A stretch of DNA of 64,000 bases, from positions 682,001 to 746,000 of the forward strand of contig NZ_VFPH01000002.1 of the NCBI RefSeq assembly GCF_006717045.1, given 5' to 3'. Every line of letters begins with the position of its first letter. Position 1 is the first letter of the stretch. The DNA is from Pseudonocardia cypriaca. Lineage in GTDB: Bacteria > Actinomycetota > Actinomycetes > Mycobacteriales > Pseudonocardiaceae. A program made the position numbers and the translations under genes. Shown here piece after piece: positions 34,639 through 42,386 of the stretch. The notes under the pieces were generated by a model. The model did not search any database. It was not told the DNA's origin and was given only the letters and a program-made list of their open reading frames with translations.

Positions 34639-35886
34639 TCAGTCGTCGATGGTGCTCCACTGGTCGTAGTCCGGGTCGGCGAGCAGCGCCTGCAGACGAC
34701 GGCGGCGAAAGGCGATGTTGCCGCCGCTGAACAACGGATAGGCGAGGGCGTCCTGGAGCAGTCCCGCGAGCGGCAGGTGATGTCCGTAGGACTCCACCCC
34801 GACCACGCGCATGAGGTCGACGAGCGACTGCACCGCCGCCTCCGAGCCGAACACCTTGGCGTGCACCGACAGCTCCTCGGCCCCGGGCGATCCCCGGTCG
34901 AGCGCGGCGCACGCGCGGTAGGTCAGGCTGCGAACCGCCTCGATGCGGGTCTTCACGTCGGCCAGGACGAACCCCGCCCCCTGATGCGCGACGACCGGGA
35001 CCCGGCCGCCGCGGCGGTCGGTGCGGGCGAAGCGCAGCGCGACGTCGAAGGCGACGCGCATGACCCCCGCCGCGCACGCGCCGATGAGGGCCCCGCCGAA
35101 CGCGGCACCGACGATGCCCAGGCCCGCGCCGACCTCACCGACGAGGTTCGCGGCCGGCACCCGGACGTCGACGAGGGAGAACCGCGGGAGCAGGTGCGCC
35201 CGATGACCGAGCGGGTCGATGAGCTCATCGATCCGCAACCCGTCGATCGGGCCGGCGGCCAGCAGCACGGCCAGCGACTTCCGCGGATCGGGGTCGTCGC
35301 CCGCCCGGCACACGACCGACATCACGTCGGGCCCGGTGCCGTCCCAGCCGGTCGCGTGCGAGACCCACTGCTTGCGCCCGTTGATGACCCAGCCGTCGCC
35401 CTGCCTGCGTGCAGTGGTCTGCAGGCCGACGGCCTGCCCCTCACCGGGATCGCGCTCGTCGAGGTTGGCCGTCCCACCCGGCTCGCTCAGCGCCAACGAC
35501 GCGAGTGGCGCGCCGGACGTCGCGAGGAAGGCCGGCAGGTACCTCTCCCGCTGCTCGGCGCTGCCCGCCCGAAGCAGTGGTGCGAGCCCCAGCCCCGTCG
35601 AGAACAGGTTCAGCGCGACGCTCGGATCGCCCGCGATGAGCTCCTCGGCCAGTACCGCGGCCGCCGAGGCACCGGTGCCGTCCCCGCCCAGGGCCTGCGG
35701 GACGAGCCTGCGGAGGAACCCGGCCGCGACCAGCTGTTCGTAGAACGGCCGAGTCGCGCGATACCGCTCGGTCGCCGTTGGCAGCGGATCGGTCACTTCT
35801 CGCGCCCGCGCGAGGACGTCGCCGGCGAACTCCCGTGCCGTGGCGCGCAGCGCCTTCTGCTCGGCGAGCAGAATGTTGGTGGGCAT
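34639..35886 (-). CDS. Acyl-CoA dehydrogenase family protein
   Basis: The protein has 415 residues with the three-domain ACAD layout. Helical start, then LALSEPGGTANLDE (FAD/substrate loop) and GWVINGRKQWVSHATG (beta domain), then a helical C-terminus. Where medium-chain enzymes have the catalytic Glu (YEGT), this protein reads FSGGN, and no other obvious Glu replaces it. It may belong to an ACAD subgroup with a different base or a flavin-monooxygenase-like role. It lies five bases after the SDR gene in an AraC-SDR-ACAD run. Confidence 0.8.
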   Translation of the reverse strand: MPTNILLAEQKALRATAREFAGDVLARAREVTDPLPTATERYRATRPFYEQLVAAGFLRRLVPQALGGDGTGASAAAVLAEELIAGDPSVALNLFSTGLGLAPLLRAGSAEQRERYLPAFLATSGAPLASLALSEPGGTANLDERDPGEGQAVGLQTTARRQGDGWVINGRKQWVSHATGWDGTGPDVMSVVCRAGDDPDPRKSLAVLLAAGPIDGLRIDELIDPLGHRAHLLPRFSLVDVRVPAANLVGEVGAGLGIVGAAFGGALIGACAAGVMRVAFDVALRFARTDRRGGRVPVVAHQGAGFVLADVKTRIEAVRSLTYRACAALDRGSPGAEELSVHAKVFGSEAAVQSLVDLMRVVGVESYGHHLPLAGLLQDALAYPLFSGGNIAFRRRRLQALLADPDYDQWSTIDD

Positions 35887-35891
35887 GCCGC

Positions 35892-36605
35892 TCAGTGCCC
35901 CGCGCTCTGGCCGCCGTCGACGTGCAGCGTCTCGCCGGTCACGAACGCGGCGGTCTCGAGGTAGAGGACCCCGTGGACGATCTCCTCGATCTCACCCATC
36001 CGCCCCATCGGGTGCAGACCGGCGTAGGCGCCGTGCGCCTCCACGGGATGCATCGGCGTCTTGATGATGCCCGGTGAGACGGCGTTCACCCGCACCCCGG
36101 AACCCGCGAGCTCGATGGCCAGCGAGCGGGTGGCGGCGTCGAGGCCACCCTTGGTCAGCGACGCGAGCACCGACGGCACCGCGCTCAGCGCGTGGTCGAC
36201 GAGCGAGGTCGTGACGGTGATGACGTGCCCGGAGCCACGCTCGACCATCGCCGCGACCGCGCGCCGGGTGATGCGGAAGAACCCGGTGAGGTTGAGCCCG
36301 ACGGCCGCCGCGAAGTCCTCGTCGGTGTAGGCGGTGAACGGCTTGGCCACGAAGACCCCGGCGTTGTTCACCAGTGTGTCGATCCGGCCGAACCGCTCCA
36401 GCGCCGCGTCCACGACCCGGTCCGCGGTCTCCGGGTCGGTGAGGTCGCCGGCGACGGCGAGCACCTGCGGGTCGTCCGAGGCCGTGATGGAGCGGGACGT
36501 CGTAACCACGGCGTAGCCGTGCTTGCGATAGCCGTCCGCCACACCGGCACCGATGCCGCGCGACGCTCCGGTGACGATCGCGACCTTCTGCGCGGACGTG
36601 GTCAT
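35892..36605 (-). CDS. SDR family protein lacking the usual active-site Tyr
   Basis: The protein has 237 residues. VTGASRGIG and LVNNAGVF are intact and the C-terminus (FVTGETLHVDGGQ) is standard. The active-site stretch is TTSLVDH followed by SVLASLTKGGL: Ser and Lys are present, but there is no Tyr at the YxxxK position. I recall similar sequences in other bacteria, so this is probably a real subgroup rather than damage. It may catalyse a changed reaction or bind without turnover. It sits just upstream of the ACAD gene and 73 bases downstream of the AraC gene. Confidence 0.85.
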   Translation of the reverse strand: MTTSAQKVAIVTGASRGIGAGVADGYRKHGYAVVTTSRSITASDDPQVLAVAGDLTDPETADRVVDAALERFGRIDTLVNNAGVFVAKPFTAYTDEDFAAAVGLNLTGFFRITRRAVAAMVERGSGHVITVTTSLVDHALSAVPSVLASLTKGGLDAATRSLAIELAGSGVRVNAVSPGIIKTPMHPVEAHGAYAGLHPMGRMGEIEEIVHGVLYLETAAFVTGETLHVDGGQSAGH

Positions 36606-36678
36606 GCCTGCCTCCTGGGTATGTCCACAATGGCCTGTCGAGTTGCGGTCGTCCCCGGCGGGATCGACGAACGGTCGA

Positions 36679-37728
36679 TCAGCCGGTTACCCGACGCGGA
36701 GCGCGTCCCGGCACGTGGTCGCCGTTCCCCGGCGTCGGGAGGGCTGCGGCCCGGTCACGGCGGCCTGACCGGCGGATCTCCGTCGCCGTCATGCCGAACT
36801 CCGCCTTCAACGCGCGGCTGAGGTGCCCCGAGTCGGCCATCCCCCAGCGCGCCGCGACGGCAGAGACGGTCCGCCCCCGCAGCGACTCGTCGGCGAGATC
36901 GCGGGCGATGTGCTCCAGCCGCTGCGTCCGTATCCAGGCCGACAGGGTGATGCCGCGCGGGGCGAGGGCCTTGTGGAGGTACCGGATCGACACCGCGTGC
37001 ACGCGAGCAACCGACTCGACGGTGAGGCCGGGGTCGGAGAGATGCGACAGGCAGTGCGCGAGCACGCGGTCGGCGAGGTCGTCACCCACACCCTGGGGTG
37101 GTATGTCCACCAGCTCGGCGATGGCCAGCGAGACGATCGCGTCCGCGAGGTACTCCTTGCTGCAGCTCGCATCACCCGCGGTGCAGTCGTCGATCTTCGC
37201 GGCGAGCGTCGCGAACAGCGTTCCCACGACGTCCCGCGGACCGCTGTCGGTGCTGACCGCGACGGCCGTGCGCGCTGCGAGGGTGTCCGCGTGCGAGCCC
37301 AGCGCAGCCAGTGGCACCGTGACGACGACCATCTCGTAGGGCTCCCAGTACGTCACCTCGTACGGTCGAGAGGTGACGTAGTTGACCAGGCCGCCGGGCC
37401 CGAGCAGACAACGACGACCGTCCTGCTCGACCATCGCCCGTCCGGTCCGCGGCAGGGCGATGATCAGCAGCGCGGGATCCTTCGTTCCGATCAGATCGGG
37501 GCCGCGGGTGACGACGCACGGGCTGCCACTCACCACCGAGACCCGGACGTCGCCGGCCACGGCACTGCGCAGCGCGCTGTGGAACGCACCTTCGGTGAGC
37601 GACCGCACCCGGACCGGGGCGGACACCTCCGCGAGGAGCGTCGCGAACCGCGCCCGGTCGCCGGTATCGGCCACCGCGACGAGGTGCAGCTGCGGCTGTA
37701 CGGACACCAGCGGACGATGCGAGCCCAT
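36679..37728 (-). CDS. AraC family regulator
   Basis: The protein has 349 residues. The N-terminal part (about 210 residues) is a cupin-like sensor of the AraC-binding-2 type. The C-terminal AraC domain has LTVESVARVHAVSIRYLHKA and the second helix-turn-helix ending GMADSGHLSRALKAEFGMTA. The ATG at 37728 follows GGAGGTGGCGG, which decides the start against earlier codons. It is first in a minus-strand run with the SDR and ACAD genes and is their likely regulator. Confidence 0.87.
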   Translation of the reverse strand: MGSHRPLVSVQPQLHLVAVADTGDRARFATLLAEVSAPVRVRSLTEGAFHSALRSAVAGDVRVSVVSGSPCVVTRGPDLIGTKDPALLIIALPRTGRAMVEQDGRRCLLGPGGLVNYVTSRPYEVTYWEPYEMVVVTVPLAALGSHADTLAARTAVAVSTDSGPRDVVGTLFATLAAKIDDCTAGDASCSKEYLADAIVSLAIAELVDIPPQGVGDDLADRVLAHCLSHLSDPGLTVESVARVHAVSIRYLHKALAPRGITLSAWIRTQRLEHIARDLADESLRGRTVSAVAARWGMADSGHLSRALKAEFGMTATEIRRSGRRDRAAALPTPGNGDHVPGRAPRRVTG

Positions 37729-38121
37729 CCGCCACCTCCGGGTTCCGGATCTCGTCGGTCCCATCAGCGAGGACTGTATGTGTCTGCGGCCACCCACAGC
37801 CGCCAGTTCCAGCACCGACGTACGCCAGTTCGTGCACCGACGGCCGGCCGGCAACCATCTGCCGCTCGACACTGGGCGTCAGCGACATGCACCTCCTGAG
37901 CGTCGAGGTCGACGGCCGGCGTGCCCCCGGGAAGAAGGTGGCTTCTTGGCGAGGACTCGCGACGACCGCGGGACAGCCAAGGGCGGGTTGTCGACCCGCA
38001 AACCGGACATCGACGCCACGGCGAACATGACCGCCCCATGCCGCGGCCGCCCCCGACCCACCCGTGCCCGCCCCCGGAGCGCACGGGTCAGGCGGGGAGG
38101 TGACGGCCCATCGACCTGGTG
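37729..38121. other. About 390 bases of divergent intergenic DNA
   Basis: It lies between the AraC and ammonium transporter genes. No frame is protein-like on either strand. The GlnR-like box begins at its right end. I see no other strong repeat. Confidence 0.4.
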
Positions 38122-38170
38122 GAAACGACGTCGTCACAGAGCCGCCCCACGCCCGTCACGGGCGCGATGT
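38122..38170 (+). promoter_or_regulatory. GlnR-like box upstream of amt
   Basis: Five 5-mers follow each other at exact 11-base spacing: GAAAC (38122), GTCAC (38133), GCCCC (38144), GTCAC (38155), GATGT (38166). This is the alternating GTnAC/GnAAC pattern with 6-base gaps known for actinobacterial GlnR sites. Two units are degenerate. It ends 49 bases before the amt start. Nitrogen control of amt and of the following genes is inferred. Confidence 0.6.
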
Positions 38171-38219
38171 TTCCTCTGAGGCGACACCGATTCCCCCTGC
38201 GACACAGCCTGGAGTGGCG

Positions 38220-39569
38220 ATGGACGCCGCAAGTACCGCATGGATCCTGGCCGCGACGATGGGCGTGAGCCTGATGGTGCCCGGGCTCGCCCTCTTCTAC
38301 GGCGGCATGGTCGGCGCCCGCAGCATCCTCAACGTCGTCATGATGACCTTCGGCGCGGTCGCGGTGACCGCGTTCGTGTGGACGCTCTTCGGCTACTCCG
38401 CCGTGTTCGGCGACTCCTACGGCGGCGCAGGCCTGCTCGGCGACGTCGCCGCGTATCCCGGGCTCGGCGGCGTGATCGTCGAGGACCCGGCCGCGACGCT
38501 CCCACCCGCGCTGGTGGCGGTCTTCCAGGCGCTCTTCGCCGCCATCACCGTCGCGATCATCTGCGGCGCGGTCGTCGACCGGGTGCGGTTCGGCCCGTGG
38601 CTGGTGTTCAGTGCGGCCTGGGTGACGCTGGTGTACCTGCCGATCGCGCACTGGGTCTTCGCGTTCGACTCCGCCGACGGCGCCGTGCGCGGCGGCTGGA
38701 TCGCCAACACCCTCGCGGCCGTCGATTTCGCAGGGGGCACGGCCGTGCACATCAACTCCGGGATCGCCGCCCTCGCGCTGATCCTCGTGCTCGGAAAGCG
38801 CATCGGCTGGCCCGGCCAGCCGCGCCCGAACAGCGTGCCGTTCGCCGCGCTCGGCGGCGGCATCCTCTGGTTCGGCTGGTTCGGCTTCAACGGTGGCTCG
38901 GCGCTCGCCGCCGGCAACAGCGCCTCGGTCGTGCTGCTCACCACGTTCAACGCCGCCTGCGCCGCCATGCTCGGCTGGCTGCTCGTCGAACGGATCGTCG
39001 ACAAGCACGCAACCACACTCGGCGGCGTCTCCGGTGTGGTGGCCGGACTCGTTGCGATCACGCCCGCGTGTGGTGCCGTCTCCCCGCTCGGCGCGCTCGC
39101 GATCGGCCTCGCCGCCGGCGTGGCCTGCGCGTCCGCGGTGCGGCTCAAGTACCGCCTCGGCTACGACGACAGCCTCGACGTCGTCGGCGTCCACCTGGTG
39201 GGCGGCGTGCTCGGCACCCTCCTGATCGGCCTGCTCGCCGACCCGGCAGCGCCGAACGGGCGCACCGGCCTGCTCTACGGCGGCGGGTTCGAACTGCTCG
39301 GGGTTCAGGCCATCGCCGTGATCGCGGTCCTCGCCTACTCGTTCGTCATCACCTGGGTGCTCGCGAAGGTCCTCGACCGCACGATCGGCCTGCGGCTGCC
39401 GCGCGAGGTCGAGGAGGAGGGCGTCGACGTCGTCGTGCACGGCGAGCGCGCCTACGACCTCGACGGGCACGTCCACGCGCCGCTGGCCGGCATCGCCGCG
39501 CGGGAGCAGGAGGTCGTCGCCTCCGCCGAGGCCGTGATCACCGACGTCCCCACCGCCGCCCGCGACTGA
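38220..39569 (+). CDS. amt: Ammonium/methylammonium transporter
   Basis: The protein has 449 residues and about 11 membrane spans. The family signature DFAGGTAVHINSGIAAL holds the first pore His. GVHLVGGVLGTLLIG holds the second. The cytosolic tail after LPREVEEEGVDVVVHGERAY is about 60 residues. It moves ammonium, and family members also take up methylammonium, which fits the amine genes downstream. GGAG precedes the ATG by six bases. No glnK gene accompanies it. The cupin gene starts 11 bases after its stop. Confidence 0.92.
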   Translation: MDAASTAWILAATMGVSLMVPGLALFYGGMVGARSILNVVMMTFGAVAVTAFVWTLFGYSAVFGDSYGGAGLLGDVAAYPGLGGVIVEDPAATLPPALVAVFQALFAAITVAIICGAVVDRVRFGPWLVFSAAWVTLVYLPIAHWVFAFDSADGAVRGGWIANTLAAVDFAGGTAVHINSGIAALALILVLGKRIGWPGQPRPNSVPFAALGGGILWFGWFGFNGGSALAAGNSASVVLLTTFNAACAAMLGWLLVERIVDKHATTLGGVSGVVAGLVAITPACGAVSPLGALAIGLAAGVACASAVRLKYRLGYDDSLDVVGVHLVGGVLGTLLIGLLADPAAPNGRTGLLYGGGFELLGVQAIAVIAVLAYSFVITWVLAKVLDRTIGLRLPREVEEEGVDVVVHGERAYDLDGHVHAPLAGIAAREQEVVASAEAVITDVPTAARD

Positions 39570-39580
39570 AGGAGATCCGC

Positions 39581-39922
39581 ATGATCGGCAAGGTCGAGAA
39601 GGGTTACGAGAACCTGCCGTCGATGAACGAGCCCGGCTGCGAGGCGTTCATCGGGGACGCGTTCGCGAACCCCGACGGGGCGGTGTTCTGCTCGGGGTTC
39701 TTCGAGCTGTTCCATTCGGAGCCGCTGGTCTACGAGTACACCTACGACGAGACCAAGTTCGTGGTCGAGGGCGAGTTCGTGCTCACCGACATGACGTCCG
39801 GGCAGGTCGTGCACGCCCGCAAGGGGGACGTCCTGTTCTTCCCGAAGGGCACGACAGTCAAGTTCGAGACGCCGGACCGGGCGCTCGGCTTCTACGCCGG
39901 CCATCGCAGCTTCGCACCCTGA
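39581..39922 (+). CDS. EutQ-like cupin protein
   Basis: The protein has 113 residues in a single cupin barrel. EPLVYEYTYDETKFVVEGEF and the following GDVLFFPKGTTVKFET resemble EutQ C-terminal domains. The usual cupin metal His residues are replaced by Tyr/Glu/Lys, as in EutQ. GAAGGAG precedes the ATG with ideal spacing. Placed between amt and the dimethylamine monooxygenase genes, it probably belongs to that pathway. A direct enzymatic, sensing or formaldehyde-related role is open. Confidence 0.8.
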   Translation: MIGKVEKGYENLPSMNEPGCEAFIGDAFANPDGAVFCSGFFELFHSEPLVYEYTYDETKFVVEGEFVLTDMTSGQVVHARKGDVLFFPKGTTVKFETPDRALGFYAGHRSFAP

Positions 39923-40437
39923 TGGGAGCCGCGCACACCAGCGTGCCGCGCTGGCCGACCACCGACCCCGGGGTCGACCGAGCGGGCCGGGCGTTCGCGA
40001 TCATGGCGTTCGGGCCGGACGCCGCGCCGGTCGGCGAGCACTGGCACCGCGAGGTCGCCCGGCTCGGCCGGCCGGTGTGGGTCCGGCGCGTCGAGGGCGC
40101 GGACGAGGCGGTGCTCGCCGAGCTCGGCGAGCAGCTGGCCGCAGCGCGCGTCGGGTGGCGGCTCATGCTTGCCGGTCCACAGGCCGACGTGCTGGCCGCC
40201 TACGCGGCGGCGACGCGCGCGGGAGTGCTGGCGGCGGAGATCGCCGTGCTGGTGACCGACGACCGGCATCGGCGCGTGTGGTGCGCGCACTGCGACACCA
40301 CGTCAGTGGCCGAGGTCGCCACCGGCGAGGTGACCCCGTGCCCGGGCTGCGGCCGGTCGTTGCTGGTCTACCACCACGTGTCGCGCCGGTCGGCGTCCTA
40401 CCTGGGATTCATGGCCGATGCCGAGGAACGCCCATGA
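39922..40437 (+). CDS. dmmA: Dimethylamine monooxygenase subunit DmmA-like protein
   Basis: The protein has 171 residues. The C-terminal part has two CxxC pairs (WCAHCDTT and TPCPGCGRSLL) like a zinc ribbon, then HHVSRRSASYLGFMADAEE, which I recognise as the DmmA-family ending. The N-terminal 100 residues resemble a flavodoxin-like/FNR NAD-binding fold. Its ATG overlaps the cupin stop by one base and its own stop overlaps dmmB. Together with the next two genes it would form the haem-dependent oxidative N-demethylase. Confidence 0.75.
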   Translation: MGAAHTSVPRWPTTDPGVDRAGRAFAIMAFGPDAAPVGEHWHREVARLGRPVWVRRVEGADEAVLAELGEQLAAARVGWRLMLAGPQADVLAAYAAATRAGVLAAEIAVLVTDDRHRRVWCAHCDTTSVAEVATGEVTPCPGCGRSLLVYHHVSRRSASYLGFMADAEERP

Positions 40438-41360
40438 CCCTGGATCTGGTGGTCGGCAAGACCGAGGAGATCGCCCCCGGCATCCGCGAGCTGACGCTCG
40501 TCCGGCCGGACGGGCGGCTACCCCCGTACCCGGCAGGCGCCCACGTCGTCGTCGAGTGCGGCCACGGCCGGCGCAACGCGTACTCGCTAACGGGCTGTGG
40601 CGTCGAGCCGGACGCGTACCGGATCGCCGTCCTGCACATTCCCGACGGCGACGGGGGTTCGGCGTACGTCCACGGCCTGCGGGTCGGCGACCGCGTGCGG
40701 GTGTCACGCCCGCGCAGCGCATTCCCGCCGGTCGCCACGGCGCGCCGGCACCTGCTGGTCGCCGGGGGTATCGGGATCACCCCGATGCTCGCGCACGTCC
40801 GGGCCGCGCTGCGGTGGGACCGGCCGGTCGAGCTGCTCTACGTGCACCGGCCGGGCGTCGCCCCGTACGCGGAGGAGCTCGCCGGGCTGCTCGGGGACCG
40901 GCTCGTCGAGTCCACCGACCCCGACGAGTTCGGCCGGCTGCTGCAGGCGGCCCTGCGCGAGCAGCCGATCGGCACGCACCTCTACGTCTGCGGCCCCGGC
41001 CCGCTGATGGACCGGGTGCTCACCGACGCCGCCGCGGCGGGCTGGCCGCCGGAGCGGCTGCACCTGGAGCGGTTCGTCCCCGCCGCCCTCGACCCGGGCC
41101 GGGAGTTCGTGGCCCGGCTGGCCCGCTCGGACCGGGACGTGCACGTGCCGTCCGGGACGAGCCTGCTCGACGCGCTGCACGCCGCGGGCGTCGCCGTGCC
41201 GAGCATGTGCCGGCAGGGCGTGTGCGGCGAGTGCCGCGTACCAGTGCTCGCCGGACGGCCGCTGCACCGCGACGAGTTCCTCGCCGCCGACGAGCGCAGC
41301 GACGCCGTCATGTGCTGCGTGTCCCGGAGCGAGACCGACGCGCTGGAGATCGACCTGTGA
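40434..41360 (+). CDS. dmmB: Ferredoxin-reductase subunit of the N-demethylase (DmmB-like)
   Basis: The protein has 308 residues with phthalate-dioxygenase-reductase layout. The FMN block is RNAYSLTG, the nucleotide block AGGIGITPMLAHVRAAL, and a C-terminal plant-type [2Fe-2S] domain has CRQGVCGEC and a fourth Cys in VMCCVSRS. It passes electrons from NAD(P)H to the haem subunit. VanB-type reductases of aromatic demethylases look alike, but the DmmA and DUF3445 neighbours decide for an amine monooxygenase. Start and stop overlap the neighbouring genes. Confidence 0.8.
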   Translation: MTLDLVVGKTEEIAPGIRELTLVRPDGRLPPYPAGAHVVVECGHGRRNAYSLTGCGVEPDAYRIAVLHIPDGDGGSAYVHGLRVGDRVRVSRPRSAFPPVATARRHLLVAGGIGITPMLAHVRAALRWDRPVELLYVHRPGVAPYAEELAGLLGDRLVESTDPDEFGRLLQAALREQPIGTHLYVCGPGPLMDRVLTDAAAAGWPPERLHLERFVPAALDPGREFVARLARSDRDVHVPSGTSLLDALHAAGVAVPSMCRQGVCGECRVPVLAGRPLHRDEFLAADERSDAVMCCVSRSETDALEIDL

Positions 41361-42322
41361 CCCGGCGACTGGCCCGCTTCCCGTTCCCCTTCCGCGCCGA
41401 CACCTACCGCTACTCGACGAACGTCGAACCGGCCCGCGTGCCGGTCGAGACCGAGGCCGGCAGCTGGGGCACCGGCATCCTCGACGTCGACGACGAGTAC
41501 GGCCCAGAGCTGGCCGAACGGGCCGCGGTGCTCGACCGGGACCCCGCGCGGCTCCAGGTCCTGTCACACATGCGCCCCGCGTGCTGGGACGCGCTGCACA
41601 CCGTGCTCGGCGAGCTCGCGGCCCAGCACCCTGACCGGATGTCGCTCGAACGCACCGGGCCGGATCTCGTCTGGCGCAACGCTCTCCTCGGCATCGAGCA
41701 GCGGTTCACCGACGGCGACGACGCGAGCCTCCCCGGCGGCCCGCTCGGATTCCTCGGCAGCCAGGTCCAGGACGACATCGTGCTGCTCGACCAGCGCGAA
41801 GGCTCGCTGTGGGCCGACGCGGGCATCGTCACCTTCGCCGCCGACTGGTCCATGCGCTTCGACGTCGGGATGCGGTTCCTCGAGGTGCACGGGCCGGTGC
41901 CGCGCGTCCACGAGGAGGGCATCATCTCGCGCGCCGAGCGCTTCCTGATGCGGCTGCAACCCGGCCAGGAGTACCGGCGCACGAACTGGACGATGTCGGT
42001 CGACCGCCGGCTCGACCAGTCCACCGAGATCTACCCGGAATGGGGTCCCGACCGGCGCGCGATCGCCGACGCGGACGGCGACGAGCTCGCCCGCCGGCTG
42101 CACCTGCGGGTCGAGGTGCAGCACCTCGTCCGGCTCGGCCACTCCGGCGCGGTCATGTTCTTGATCCGCACGTACCTCGCCTCGCTGGCCGAGCTCGCCA
42201 CCGTGCCCGCCTGGCGGGAGCGCTTCGGCCGGGTGCTGGCGGAGCTCCCCGAGGACATGGCCGACTACAAGGGCCTCGACCGCTTCCGCGGCGCCGCCGC
42301 GCGCTGGCTCCTCGCGAACTGA
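41357..42322 (+). CDS. dmmC: Haem-dependent oxidative N-demethylase alpha subunit (DUF3445, DmmC-like)
   Basis: The protein has 321 residues. FPFPFRADTYRYSTNVEP at the N-terminus, then LGIEQRFTDGDD, FAADWSMRFDVGMRFLEVHG, RLQPGQEYRRTNWTM and LRVEVQHLVRLGHSGAVMFL are the blocks of the DUF3445/HODM alpha family. This is a PAS-fold haem protein that oxidatively removes a methyl group from dimethylamine, giving methylamine and formaldehyde. The GTG start overlaps the dmmB stop. A 64-base gap with an inverted repeat separates it from the glutamine-synthetase-like gene. Confidence 0.8.
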   Translation: MTRRLARFPFPFRADTYRYSTNVEPARVPVETEAGSWGTGILDVDDEYGPELAERAAVLDRDPARLQVLSHMRPACWDALHTVLGELAAQHPDRMSLERTGPDLVWRNALLGIEQRFTDGDDASLPGGPLGFLGSQVQDDIVLLDQREGSLWADAGIVTFAADWSMRFDVGMRFLEVHGPVPRVHEEGIISRAERFLMRLQPGQEYRRTNWTMSVDRRLDQSTEIYPEWGPDRRAIADADGDELARRLHLRVEVQHLVRLGHSGAVMFLIRTYLASLAELATVPAWRERFGRVLAELPEDMADYKGLDRFRGAAARWLLAN

Positions 42323-42341
42323 CCTCTTCCCTGTTTCCTGT

Positions 42342-42364
42342 TCAGTAACTAAGTTTCTTACTGA
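42342..42364. promoter_or_regulatory. AT-rich palindrome before the glutamine-synthetase-like gene
   Basis: TCAGTAA and TTACTGA face each other across nine bases (CTAAGTTTC). In DNA this GC-rich the AT-rich repeat stands out. It is the only gap over 25 bases between dmmA and the XRE gene, so it is a candidate operator for the XRE-cupin regulator and a second promoter. Confidence 0.5.
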
Positions 42365-42386
42365 GATACCCACGAGAGGGGTCCCG

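Noticed and set aside
38220..39569. Earlier start for amt at 38064
   Set aside because: The extra 52 codons are hydrophilic, overlap the GlnR-like box and lack a ribosome site. The ATG at 38220 has GGAG and begins directly before the first membrane span.
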